This document shows, piece after piece, positions 27,857-38,003 of a DNA stretch of 64,000 bases (positions are counted from its first letter, which is position 1; every line of letters begins with the position of its first letter). The translations under genes and the position numbers were made by a program. The stretch spans positions 7,531,011-7,595,010 of the forward strand of contig NC_065429.1 of NCBI RefSeq assembly GCF_024362695.1, in the 5' to 3' direction. The notes beneath the pieces were generated by a model. The model did no database searches. It worked only from the letters and a program-made list of their open reading frames with translations, and was not told the origin of the DNA. The stretch is from Pectinophora gossypiella. Lineage: Eukaryota > Arthropoda > Insecta > Lepidoptera > Gelechiidae.

Positions 27857-27945
27857 GAGCCGTGGTAGCCTAGTTAGAATAACGCTTGACTTTCACTGTG
27901 AGGTCGCAGGTTCCAATCCGGCACGGGCCCTAAACCGATGAACGT
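27857..27945 (+). mobile_element. SINE-K head, divergent
   Basis: gccgtggtagcctagttaga, gaggtcgcaggttccaatcc, ggcacgggccctaaaccgat. The body is replaced by repeat Q. Confidence 0.65.
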
Positions 27946-28048
27946 CTAGGGCCCTGTGCCGAGGTTTTTCTTGCAGCTTCTTTCCCCCGGCTATACAGGT
28001 TGTGAGAAGCTGCAGTAGTTTTAGGCGGATGAGACGTTCGTCATGTAA
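27943..28048 (+). repeat. Repeat Q copy, about 105 bp
   Basis: gaacgtctagggccctgtgc, tttttcttgcagcttctttc, gttgtgagaagctgcagtag, gcggatgagacgttcgt. The ends ACGTCT/AGACGT are inverted. Copies: 32918-33021 and 46440-46545. Confidence 0.75.
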
Positions 28049-28049
28049 A

Positions 28050-28605
28050 AAAATACGATTTTACTGAACACATACACACACACATCAACAAAATTTTAGT
28101 TTATATTCTATTACTTTATTCTTTTTTTTTTCTTTTATTGGGTTCTTGGGCGGTAGGCTAATGGCCTGTCACCAAGTGGTCCGTCCGTAAATTGAGGAGC
28201 AGTTGTTATATTAGATTATAAGTGTCTCAGTGAGAATGATAAGGATGTAGGCGGTTCTCTATTTTTACGCATATTTTTTTATGTAATAATTTACCATGGC
28301 ATAATGTTACTTATCCTATTATTAGTTACGCATAGTATTAATTTGTCATAACTTTTTAAGCATAATTTTGAAACTCATAACTACCATAAGCATAATAATT
28401 AATGACAATAATGACATATAAGCATAAGTATTATAAGCATAAAAACTATACTCCGTATAAGAAAAGTTTTGGCACAACTTTGAACATTTCCAAAACTTAC
28501 TTTTTCCTTGGCTGCATTTGGTTCATAATTGTGACTTTTTATATTTTTTGACTCTATTTCATGCTGTTGGTGATCATTCAGTATACTTTTCGTGTGTAAG
28601 ATAAA
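28050..28605. other. AT-rich spacer with ataagcata motifs
   Basis: Repeated cataagcataa and gcataattt words at 28330-28450; no ORF of note. Likely an eroded transposon interior. Confidence 0.4.
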
Positions 28606-28610
28606 CATGC

Positions 28611-28652
28611 TGGCGGCGTAGGGGTGGCCCTAGGGCCACCCCCGCCGCACCC
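28611..28652. repeat. GC-rich palindrome
   Basis: A perfect 22-bp palindrome at 28621-28642 (11-bp half GGGGTGGCCCT), flanked by gcggcg on the left and cgccgc on the right, so a hairpin with a TA bulge extends to about 17 bp per arm. Confidence 0.85.
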
Positions 28653-29034
28653 TAACCTACTACTGTTATGCCTTGTAAAAATTATGACAAAACACTATTA
28701 TTCTTAAAAAGAATTATGGATACCTATTTATATGCGAGAATCCCGATGTAGGCTTCATATTCTAAACATTACAACGCAAATAATTGTATCTAGCTTTTAA
28801 GTCTATCTGTTTGTTCTCCAAATAAATAAACACAATTATGAATATGGGTTATATTTGAATTTGAACTTCGTAACGTTGTGGCTGTAATGTCCACCTCACC
28901 CAGGTCACGTCCCGACGGCATCTGCAATATAACCCCGGACTCACTCCATACTCCATCTCTGAGGCATGAGGATGGAATTCTCGATAAGATTGCTCCCCGC
29001 CATCTTATTAATTCTGTAATTAACAAAGCTTTAT

Positions 29035-29228
29035 TACTGATTATCCGAAAGTAAGATGATCAGTGCTTCGGAAGGCACGTTAGGCCTTTATTCCCGGTTA
29101 CTACTTACTGATGTATGTTAGTAGTCGTCACATGAGCCATGTCAGGTACTTTTGGGGTCTCAATAGTAACCCTGACACCAGGGCTGATGAGGTTGGTGCT
29201 CCACCTCATAACCTATACGATAGAAGAG
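29035..29228 (+). mobile_element. SINE-V2, 3' two-thirds
   Basis: gattatccgaaagtaagatg, core tgcttcggaaggcacgttag, gtcacatgagccatgtcagg, then gacaccagggctgatgaggt and acctatacgatagaag. Confidence 0.8.
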
Positions 29229-29561
29229 AGATTTCTTACTGGATTTGGAGTAGAATAACCCGTAAACACGTTCAGGTGGAAATGGGGGGAAGGGTTTGTT
29301 AAAAACGTGATAATTACCTATTTATTTTCTGATTACTCGGGTACATAATTATTCAAAAATTCAATGTAACGGCAGAAGCATATATAAAAATAATTGTAGC
29401 TTGATATTTGGATCACATTATGTATAGAATTATGTTGCTACCTATATTGCTTCTCTTTATTTTGATCAGAATAATAATGGGTGGAAGATGTGTTACGCCT
29501 GGGTGTAATGACAAGGGTCATCATTTATACCCAAAAACAAAGATAAAAGATGCATATGTCT

Positions 29562-29840
29562 GTGTGAGGAGCTCGGTGGCGCAGCGGTAAACGCGCTCGT
29601 TCTTTCGCAAAGGCCAGTCGTAGGATGGGTGACTACAAAACAAAAAAAAAGTTTTCATCTCGAGCTCCTCCGTGCTTCGGAAGGCACGTTAAGCCGTTGG
29701 TCCCGGCTGCATTAGCAGTCGTTAATAACCATCAATCCGCACTGGGCCCGCGTGATGGTTTAAGGCCCGTTCTCCCTATCCATCCATAGGGAGGGCCCGT
29801 GCCCCAGCAGTGGGGACGTTAAAGGGCTGATGATGATGTC
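29562..29840 (+). mobile_element. SINE-5S copy with partial deletion of the 5S-like part
   Basis: Head gagctcggtggcgcagcggt, aaacgcgctcg, then directly ttctttcgcaaaggccagtc and aggatgggtgactac (5S C-box-like), core tgcttcggaaggcacgttaa, right part, tail gctgatgatgatg. Flanking duplication ATGTCTGT. About 25 bp including the 5S A-box-like segment are deleted. Confidence 0.88.
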
Positions 29841-29939
29841 TGTTATCCATGAAATTAGAAGGTTAAACGAAGGCAAGTCTGTACAGCGCCATCTATATTG
29901 TTTTTGATGAAGGTAGCCTAGAAAGTTCTTCATTATCTT

Positions 29940-30003
29940 ATTATTATATTGCTATTTGGCGTTTGCGCATATAAAAGTAAATGTCAAATAGCAATATTGA
30001 TTT
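29940..30003. repeat. Short inverted repeat (foldback family remnant)
   Basis: tattgctatttggcgtttgc and aatgtcaaatagcaatattg are inverted complements around cgcatataaaag. Related words occur at 34595, 54350 and 62300-62560. Confidence 0.6.
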
Positions 30004-30820
30004 TTTTTGCTAATACCAAGTGCCCTCTCAAGTTGAATTGTGATGTCTTGCGGCTCTGTCCATCCTTATAGGCGCTGCGGGCGTGAATTGTGTGTACCAC
30101 ATCATCGGTTGCATCTTACAAATCAGCTTAAGATCTCATGCATCAATTACTGAAGAATCATTCTCATATCGCAGTTGTAATTAACATAGATCTAACAGGT
30201 CCATCGTCGACACAACCAAATAGACGCCTGCCTTTGATTTTTCGCATAGAATTCATAACATAACGGAAAATACAAAACAAAAGAGAAATAGAATAAGTAC
30301 AATAGGCGGCCTTATTGCGATACAGGTCTCCTAGTTCAGGTAGCAGGGTTATACTTCTGTAGCATTTGTGTGTCCTAGCTGTAGTACCCAATGTTGTCGA
30401 TCTTTTTCTATGACAATAAACATTTTTTTTTTAGTAGCAATCTCTTCCAGGCAACTGTTAAGTATAGGAGACATATAATATTATAATATCATTCTGGGAT
30501 AAGGGGGCAGGTACTACACTACGTTCTGATCGGAGCACTCAAGATCACAACATATTAGTATCACGCCTGTATCCACAAAGGGGTAGCCAGAGGCGTATAA
30601 TACACCCACTTCTTGAGCTACGTTTAAGTTCCTTATGTACGTGAGCGTATTGCCATTAACCGGTCATAAATCCTGAAAACCACGTGATATTAATTGTCTA
30701 TGAAACAAACATAAATTCAAACTCATAAATACTAATTTGTTTTTTTTTTTTTTTTCAGTTTATAAATAGGTTTTTATTTCTTTTTTATATAGATAAGTAT
30801 TTTTGTAATTATTTGTCAGT
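30004..30820. other. Spacer with eroded repeats
   Basis: 30535-30620 resembles a SINE-like tail (tatccacaaaggggtagcca). 30650-30740 resembles the middle of the SINE-like repeat at 58735. No gene seen. Confidence 0.4.
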
Positions 30821-30836
30821 ACCTTATATAATTCAG

Positions 30837-31087
30837 GGACTGTAACCTGGAACCTGACAGAGGGCAGCAGTAACTATCAGTACTATTCAGAGGCAGAGGA
30901 CAGGAGTCCTAGTATGGCTTTGTAATAGACTACTCTGGGCGCCATCCCACTCGCGTCAGACAGAGTACTGCGGGGCGGAAGGCAAGAGGGAAACCACTGC
31001 CCTATTTTTCCCTAAAAAAGTAGCATGGAGAGTATTTTACAGAAATGCTGCACCGACAAGAGCGTGGCTCTTAAATTGATGATGATG
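30837..31087 (+). mobile_element. Retroposon with GAT-repeat tail and 13-bp duplication
   Basis: Bounded by ACCTTATATAATT at about 30821-30834 and 31088-31100. The body has ggcgccatcccactcgcgtc, gaggcaagagggaaaccac-like sequence and ends ttaaattgatgatgatg. Non-coding; either a SINE or the 3' end of an RTE-like LINE. Confidence 0.75.
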
Positions 31088-31185
31088 ACCTTATATAATT
31101 ATTATTGTATGTCACAACATGACTAAATGTGCTGAGCGTTATAAGCATCGCTTCCATAGATATATACCTACCACATTTATATAAC

Positions 31186-31257
31186 ATAAAACATGAACAG
31201 CCTATATACGTCCCACTGCTGGGCACAGGCCTCCCCTCAATCAACCGGAGGGGGTAC
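31186..31257 (-). mobile_element. SINE-V1 3' tail fragment
   Basis: gaacagcctatatacgtccc, actgctgggcacaggcctcc, aatcaaccggaggggg only. Confidence 0.75.
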
Positions 31258-31384
31258 CTACCACATTTATGACAATACATTTTCATTCCATTTCAGTGGT
31301 TTAGAGCCCGAACCGGGATTGGAACTCTTGACACTACGTTGTATGTCACGCGTTCTCCGAACAGGGCCATCACGGATAGGCTAG

Positions 31385-31690
31385 TTTCCAACTAGTCAAA
31401 TCAGTTACTTTTTACTAAACGTCAATAGGCATTTTGTATACTTTTGTATATCGGGTGAATAGGCATTTTCTGGGTAAGCTCGTTCCAACGTCGATCTCTT
31501 CTTCTTGTGGAAGAACGAAGTCAAGAGCAAACCCATCTTAATTAAAAAAAAAAAAACGTCAAAACACTAAATTCCTATGGAATTTGTATGAAAAAGCACA
31601 CTGTGACGTCGTAGAAAAACGTGATAAAATGTCGGACTTATTATTACATTGTTCTTGATTTAAATTCATAAATAAATAGAAAAAGAAAAT
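31385..31690 (+). repeat. Repeat C copy, interrupted
   Basis: ccaactagtcaaatcagtta, tttactaaacgtcaa, then after an insertion acgtcaaaacactaaattcc, gcacactgtgacgtcgtaga, atgtcggacttattattaca. Confidence 0.75.
31427..31552 (+). mobile_element. Short poly-A retrotransposon end inside repeat C
   Basis: About 125 bp ending in A12, flanked by AACGTCAA on both sides. It contains gtcaagagcaaacccatctt, shared with the reverse-transcriptase end at 53935-54236 (ctcagagcaaacccatcaaa). A strongly 5'-truncated copy of that LINE. Confidence 0.65.
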
Positions 31691-32082
31691 GTTTCTCAAA
31701 ATCGATTCGAAATTCGAAGTTTCGATTCTTAATTGGATGTATTAGTCAGATGTGTTGACAGTATCCGTTCGTCTGTTATTAAGAGTCTAGCTGTTATATT
31801 GTCGATGAACAGAACACTCGATAAAGGCGGTATCATGATACCATCGCGCTAGCTGTCAACGGGAGTAGACAGACCGGTACTGTCGGATGCTATCGGGTTG
31901 TTGTTATCTACATCCGTGGATTGAAACGTTAAGATGGTTGGTCAACTGGTTGGCGGATTGACAGTTTTTTATGGTGAGGGTTACTAGGGTCCGTGGTTCT
32001 GTAAGAAAGAAAGAAAAAATATTTATTCGGCATACTTAACACTAATTAACGAAACATACTAGGTGGGGATCACAAAGTATTT

Positions 32083-32166
32083 TTTTGTGATATGTCCCCA
32101 CCGGGATTTGAACCCGGGACCTCCGGATCGCGAGCCCAACGCTCAACCACTGGACCACGGAGGCCG
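32083..32166 (-). mobile_element. SINE-V2 head fragment
   Basis: Minus-strand tRNA-Val-like head: B box gatttgaacccgggacctcc, then cgcgagcccaacgctcaacc and actggaccacggaggcc. Confidence 0.75.
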
Positions 32167-32179
32167 TTATGGTCATTTA

Positions 32180-32283
32180 AGACTAAAGACCCAGAGGGGG
32201 TGAGGAAGGCGCCCGTTACGAATTGGGGCGGGGCGAAGAGTTACCGTTCTATACGTAGTATTATTCTTTATTCTATGCCATAG
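32180..32283 (+). repeat. Repeat Y fragment
   Basis: gagggggtgaggaagg, gttctatacgtagtattatt, ctttattctatgcc. Confidence 0.6.
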
Positions 32284-32442
32284 TCTAGATTTTACATGCA
32301 GTCCTGTTTGAGATGGATCTAGATCAGACGAAGACAAGCCACTGGGCAACCGATTACTGATACCAACCAGGTTGTCAACCCGGTTGACGGAGGCTTACAC
32401 TCTAGCATAGAAAAAAGATTAAATAATAAGTATAGACCGGTA

Positions 32443-32772
32443 ACAGCCTCCGTGGTCTAGTGGTTAGAGCGTTAGGCTCACGATTTGGAGGTCCGGGTTC
32501 GATTCCCGATGGGGACATTGTCGAAATCACTTTGTGAGACTGTCCTTTGTTTGGTAAGGACTTTTCAGGCTTGAATCACCTGATTATCCGAAAAAGTAAG
32601 ATGATTCCGTGCTTCGGAGGGCACGTTAAGCCGTTGGTCCCGGCTATTAGCCGTAAAAACACCTCCACCAACCCGCACTGGAGCAGCGTGGTGGAGTATG
32701 CTCCGTACCCCCTCCGGTTGATTGAGGGGAGGCCTGTGCCCAGCAGTGGGACGTATATAGGCCGTTATATAA
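32443..32772 (+). mobile_element. SINE-V1, full length
   Basis: All parts present, including the ggagtatgctccgtaccccc block and the cccagcagtgggacgtatat end. Duplication GTATAGACC at about 32430 and 32773. Confidence 0.9.
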
Positions 32773-32917
32773 TGTATAGACCCCCGCATCATTTTGTAGC
32801 TAAATTTACCTCCCCCCCCCTGGGTCTTACGGTCTCTATGGCCGTAAACCGAGTAAGGGAGAGCGCGCACATTTGTCTGTCTCGCTCACACTTATACGTT
32901 AGTCTTTTTTTTTTAAG

Positions 32918-33021
32918 AACGTCTAGGGCCCTATGCCAAGGTTTTTCTTGCAGCTTCTTTTCCCCGGCTGTACAGGTTGTGAGAAGCTGCAGTAGTTTTA
33001 GGCGGATGAGACGTTCGTTAT
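32918..33021 (+). repeat. Repeat Q copy
   Basis: gaacgtctagggccctatgc to gcggatgagacgttcgtta. Next to a C8-10 run (32809) and other low-complexity DNA. Confidence 0.75.
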
Positions 33022-33424
33022 GATATCAATTCGGCACACGTTAATAATGCCTAATAAGTGTCCGGGGTGTAACTCTAGTATAGTGGAGAGTTTTAGAATG
33101 ATAATTGAATAAGGATAAGTGACAGGGGGTCGGATGCTCGTGCGGGTTGTTTCCTGGCGCAAAGGTTGTCCATCGCCATACAACGTGGTAACGCGGCAAG
33201 CGTGATGGGGACCTTTGCGCCCGGAGCCACCCGCGGGGGCTTATTTGACTAAATAGATTGTTATTGTCTATTTTATATAATGTGTATTTTTGTTTTGACT
33301 GTAATGTTTATTACGAATAATTGAATAAGGTAAAAGAACTGAAAATTAAACATTTCCAAAACAAACAAGAAAAGGACCTGCCATCATTTTAAGTACAAGC
33401 CAGAAGACGTCCTTTTTTTCGTTA
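33022..33424. other. Spacer, nothing recognised
   Basis: Includes a GC-rich patch (33130-33240, cgtggtaacgcggcaagcgt) without an open frame long enough to call. Confidence 0.4.
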
Positions 33425-33670
33425 CGGTGTCACTAACCTGTATCACACACCGGACACTTCATACAAACAACCTCGTTTTCCACAGACACCACACATTGAC
33501 GTTATCGTATACGCGCGTCTGTGTGTGTGACGTCTGGCGTCATTCGATTCTAGTCTAAACTATGTCCGAGGGGCGGGTGGGGGGTGTTTGAGGTAAACCT
33601 AGCTCAGCCGCTGGTGGGGAGCGGAGAGTTGCCGTTCTGTACGTAGTATTATTCCTTATTCTATGCCTGT
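33425..33670 (+). repeat. Repeat Y copy, near full
   Basis: gtatcacacaccggacactt, cattgacgttatcgtatacg, gaggtaaacctagctcagcc, tacgtagtattattccttat. Confidence 0.75.
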
Positions 33671-33911
33671 ATATTCAAATGTATATTGAGTGACGCGGCG
33701 TCTGCGCAAGAGCAGGTTAACCGGATAATGTGACATGTAAGCTTTATATCGGCCCTAATCAATCCGCAGTAATAGCTGCACCCTACACCACAGTATGGAG
33801 AGAACGGTAGGAGCAATCTGTATTTTTAGCAGCTAATATGAGCAACGTGATAAAATTATATCACGGTCATTTTGTTGATTCCGACGAAATAATTATGGAT
33901 ATTATATATAC

Positions 33912-33990
33912 AATTTAGGAGAACAGGCCTGATGGTGCCCAATTGGACGCGAACCTCAGGGCGCGTCATCTGAGCGGACTAGCTTGTGTC
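33912..33990 (+). repeat. Repeat G fragment
   Basis: gaacaggcctgatggtgccc, aattggacgcgaacctcagg, gcgcgtcatctgagcgg. Confidence 0.65.
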
Positions 33991-34211
33991 GTATTGAGTG
34001 TAGCTGCTGTTTTCTCTACACTATGGTTGTATAAACTGTCCCATTGCCCACCTGTCTGGGAGGGACAGCTTTCTAGCATTTACAACTGTTTATAGAGTGG
34101 AATGCCTGGTCTTGGGAAACTGCTGACTCTTGTACTTGTAGTCTGTCTGTCTGTGTGTCTGTACTGGGCAGGTATGGCACGGAGAAAGCTAGACGTGAAA
34201 GGTTTACTGTA

Positions 34212-34560
34212 GAACTTATCCCTGATCTTCTCTTCTTCTATTGTGTGGGTTGTGAGGTGGATTACCGACCCCATCAACCCTGGTGTCAGGGTTATTATTG
34301 AGCCGCCAAAGGCCCCTGACATGGCTCATGTAACGACTACTAATTTACATCAGTAAGTAGTAACCGGGACCAACGGCTTAACGTGCCTTCCGAAGCACGG
34401 ATCGTCTTACTTTCGGACAATCAGGTGATCAGCCCGTAATGTCCTAACCGAACTAGGGATCACAAAGTGATTGTTGTGATATGTCCCCACCGAGGTTGTG
34501 AACCCGGGACCTCCGGATTGTGTGCCCAACGCTCAAACCACTGCACCACGGGGCTGTTTA
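34212..34560 (-). mobile_element. SINE-V2, full length
   Basis: Minus strand: tail cttcttctattgtgtgggtt, aaccctggtgtcagggttat, core aacgtgccttccgaagcacg, head with accgaggttgtgaacccggg. Confidence 0.88.
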
Positions 34561-34959
34561 ATTATAAAAGGCCGTTTAATTTAATTATAATTATAAAAAG
34601 TGCGCAATGTCAACAAATGACAAATAGCAATTTTGTTTTTTATATGAATTGACCAAATGTGGTCTTTTTAATACAATCCACAGATAATAAAATCTATGCG
34701 GCAGACTGGAGACTAAACAATGTTGTGTTGCTTCTGTTGTGGGACGGGTTTGGACTGTTAACCTTTTTAGTTTTGCAGCCTTGTACTGCGCATGCGTTTA
34801 ATCGCCGGACTAGAAATTCTAACAATAATATTAAAAACGCGTAAGTCTCTGTTACGTTTGTTTGTTACTCTTTCACGCAAATATTACTAAATTGATTTTG
34901 ATGAAACTTTACAGTAAGTACTTGTAATATTAACAGAAATTCATCTTGTGATAGAGCAT

Positions 34960-35072
34960 CTCTGAAAACTTTTTTTGTGGTCACCCATCCTATGACCGGC
35001 CTTTGCGAAAGTTGCTTAACTTCAACAATCGCAGACCGAGCGCGTTTTCCGCTGCGCCACCGAGCTCCCTTT
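34960..35072 (-). mobile_element. SINE-5S head only
   Basis: gtggtcacccatcctatgac, cggcctttgcgaaagttgct, taacttcaacaatcgcagac, ctgcgccaccgagctcc: tRNA-like start plus 5S-like segment, cut before the core. Confidence 0.85.
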
Positions 35073-35127
35073 TACTGTATAACCATTCCACAATTAAGTA
35101 TTGAGTATTGAATTTTTGTGCAAGAAT

Positions 35128-35292
35128 TTTACACATACATACATACATAAACTCACGCCCGTAATCCCTAGTGGGGTGGGCAGAGCCACAAGTAATCAAA
35201 GACAACTTGCAGCCACTGTTGATACGATGTCGTAAGCTGGATATGATGAACCTTATGGTGATAAGGGATCAGCCTATCGCCCATAACATTAA
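35128..35292 (-). mobile_element. SINE-T, 5'-truncated
   Basis: Tail catacatacatacataaact, body gtaatccctagtggggtggg through cagcctatcgcccataacat, then stops. The missing part is the 5' end, as expected of retroposition. Confidence 0.8.
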
Positions 35293-35509
35293 GAAGAATT
35301 GAATAATTGAAGAATTTTCAACGGCGAAATTCTTTACAAGTTCCCTTGGATTATTCAAACAATCCGTGAGGTGTTCGAGTCGGAGACGACTTGAAGAATG
35401 TTCTAGAGCATCTCATTGACATTCAATGCATTCTTCATCCGTCCAACTGAAGATTCAGTCAAACCTTGAGCTAGGTCTGCAGGTCATACATTCATGTCAT
35501 GCTCCAAAT

Positions 35510-35608
35510 AACAGAAACAAGACAGAAAGCTCGGCTCCACATAGTTCATCTTGCGATGTACCTCTGCCTACCCCAATTAGGATATAGTTGTGAGCTTATG
35601 TTACGTGT
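35510..35608 (+). repeat. Repeat L fragment
   Basis: gacagaaagctcggctccac, tgcgatgtacctctgcctac, gagcttatgttacg. Confidence 0.6.
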
Positions 35609-35737
35609 AGTTCCAAATCTCGCCAGCGTCGTGGCCTGCGCCGCGGCTTATACTGAGTGAGGCCCTTTTATAAAGGACACCACCACCATCATTGACCAGT
35701 CCATACACTCAATTATTTGTATTTCTCGTGTCATCAT

Positions 35738-36018
35738 CAGCCCATTAACGTCCCTACTGCTGGGGCACGGGCCTTCCCTATGGATGGATAGGGAGATCGG
35801 GCCTTAAACCATCACGCGGGCCCAGTGCGGATTGATAGTTATTAACGACTGCTAATGCAGCCGGGACCAACGGCTTAACGTGCCTTCCGAAGCACGGAGG
35901 AGCTCGAGATGAAAACTTTTTTTTTGTGGTCACCCATCCTATGACCGGCCTTTGCGAAAGTTGCTTAACTTCAACAATCGCAGACCGAGCGCGTTTACCG
36001 CTGCGCCACCGAGCTCCT
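35738..36018 (-). mobile_element. SINE-5S, full length
   Basis: Best copy. On its own strand: tRNA-like start gaggagctcggtggcgcagc, 5S-like segment with gaagttaagcaac and ggatgggtgaccac, the short inverted repeat cgagctcctc, core cttcggaaggcacgttaagc, right part ccagcagtagggacgtta-like, tail ctgatgatga. Confidence 0.92.
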
Positions 36019-36064
36019 CGGGTTCAGGGTAGATCGTAGTAAACCGTAAAAAGGAGTGAGTTTG

Positions 36065-36118
36065 TATATTATGCACCTCTGCCTACCCCTTCGGGGTACA
36101 GGCGTGATGCTATGTTGT
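36065..36118 (+). repeat. SINE-like tail fragment
   Basis: cacctctgcctaccccttcg, gggtacaggcgtgatgctat. Confidence 0.55.
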
Positions 36119-36119
36119 T

Positions 36120-37010
36120 ATATAATTAGATAAACAGAACAATGCTTTGGGTGTATCAGACACGTTCATAACCTTCTTTTTACTGTCCGAAAACCTCCCG
36201 ACAGAGTTTAAACTGTCCCTCTTTCCCTCAGTTAATTTCCCCCGAGCCAGAGGGCCGGCCCTCCCAGCCCTCACGTCGCGTCCTTCACGTACCGGGGTGG
36301 GCAGCACGTAGAGGAAACTTCGTTTTTCAATAAAAACCCGCGTCAGACGTGCGTGTAAGGCTGAGTTGTGGTGTAGGGTAGAGAGAACAGTTGGTTTTTG
36401 AAATGAAATGAAATTTATTGTAGTATTTTTTCTTAAATACGTAGACTATTTTGTTTGCTAGGGTTATTAATTTGCACACTATGATGCACGCCCGATTGAC
36501 TATGAATTAAATTTTAATATTGTAATATTTAAGTACATACCTATGTAATGTTGCACGCCCGATTGGGTTAAATTGTACCTAAGAATTGTATTTTTTTTTC
36601 TTTTTATAATGTAACTATGACATCTTTTTTTTGGACTGTACAATTGCAATAAAACACTTTTGATTTGAAATGTGGTCATACATAGTGAAGGAAGTAAATA
36701 TTATGGTTCAGCATATTCAGTCATATTCTGATTATTAATCTAATCTTACTCTAAATTAACTGGTTATATTTACATCAAATTTACATAATATTATTAGGAT
36801 GCAATAACAAATACAAATATAGGTTAGAGCGCTGTGATCTGCCAGTCGGCGTACAAATATAAATTAATTAAACATTAATATTATAAACGAATTAAACATT
36901 AGAATTCTGTACTAATTATGCATGCCCTATTATATTTTTTACATTATTAAAGATATAAATTTATTATTAATAATTGTCACAATAATATAAAAGTCAAAGT
37001 ATAAAAGAAT
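36120..37010. other. AT-rich spacer
   Basis: Contains two gcacgcccgattg words (36487, 36554) and aaatgaaatgaaatttatt at 36405, perhaps the tail of an eroded LINE. No gene supported. Confidence 0.4.
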
Positions 37011-37014
37011 CAAA

Positions 37015-37255
37015 CCCAAAGAATCAAACCTTTTCTCTTAGCCACAGCTTTAGCTCTACACGGAAATGTTTTAAAGGAAGTTCTCTTAAATGGCTGAGAA
37101 GGTATTGTACGTCCTCACACATACACATTTACAATTTTTCCTTACAATGTTTCTAAAACTCAGCTGTTCTAGGCACTATTTCATAAACAAGTTTGCTGGG
37201 ATTTCTAAGATTTCGATTATGTGTTTCTCTTGAAGTTTTAAATATTTCTCTATGT
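37015..37255 (-). pseudogene. Possible eroded reverse-transcriptase C-terminus
   Basis: Minus-strand pieces HIIEILEIPANLFMK and HLRELPLKHFRVELKLWLRE resemble the last part of CR1-type ORF2 proteins, but with several stops between. Weak. Confidence 0.3.
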
Positions 37256-37257
37256 GT

Positions 37258-37535
37258 TTTAACAAAATTGGCAAGCTGAATGATGAAGGATTATAGGATT
37301 ACAAAAGCAGTATATAAAGCGAAGGTTGGTGGTAGGGCTGGCGGAGGAAGACTTAGAAGGACGTACATTGACCAAATAGGAGATGATCTACTCTGAACCG
37401 GCGTGCGTGTATGAAGCGATTGATGAATGTGGAGGAAGCAAGAGAAATATGTCAGGATCAAAGCAAATGGAATTCCATAGACTCTGCTTACCCCGGTGGG
37501 AAATAGGTGTGAGTTTATGTATGATTGTGTGTTTA
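37258..37535 (+). pseudogene. RTE-like retrotransposon: coding end and 3' tail
   Basis: The frame around 37338 reads AGGGRLRRTYIDQIGDDL, the conserved end of RTE/BovB-type proteins (R-R-T-Y-x-D-Q-I), followed by stops and the tail gtgggaaataggtgtgagtt tatgta. This copy shows what the tail-only pieces at 22664, 25023, 27208 and 39385 derive from. Confidence 0.7.
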
Positions 37536-37737
37536 GGTGCGTGTGTGTTGTATGTGTGTATATGTCTCAATTTTAACCATACAAAATAGATTATTATAAA
37601 AAAACTTTAAAAATTACATTTCTATTTAATAGTCATACTGCCAAGCCTCTCTTCTCTCACATAATGACGTGAACGTCCCCACTTGAAACCTTCCACTGAA
37701 TTACCTTTCACATCCCCCAAAACATACAAAAGGCTAT

Positions 37738-37812
37738 AAAAACCTGCCCGACCGGGGGTCGAACCCGCGACCGTTAATGAAGGCACATCAAACGCAGCGT
37801 ACTAATGAGTCT
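37738..37812 (-). other. tRNA-like remnant
   Basis: The minus strand has tcgcgggttcgacccccggt, a good B box and T arm, in a 70-bp context with a plausible A box (attagtacgctgcgtttga). Probably the head of a SINE; no body family recognised. Confidence 0.35.
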
Positions 37813-37894
37813 CGAATGTTTTTGAAGTGTATTGTATTGAACGGATTTTGTAATGGTTTACAAAGGGTAACTCGTAGCATAGAACGCAGTCGGG

Positions 37895-38000
37895 TAGTAA
37901 GGGATATTGCTACGTATAGAATGGGCAACTCCGCTCCCCACCAACGACTGAGCTAGGTAACACCCCCCCCCCCCCCTCGGTCTTACTTTAGTCTTCAATT
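37895..38000 (-). repeat. Repeat Y fragment
   Basis: attgctacgtatagaatggg, ctccgctccccaccaacgac, then a C13 run and ctcggtcttactttag. The Helitron inserts at its edge. Confidence 0.65.
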
Positions 38001-38003
38001 GTA

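Noticed and set aside
32547..33023. 158-codon frame
   Set aside because: Covers a SINE-V1 body and repeat Q.
34960..35072. 5S rRNA gene
   Set aside because: Only the internal promoter region is similar, and it is embedded in a SINE head.
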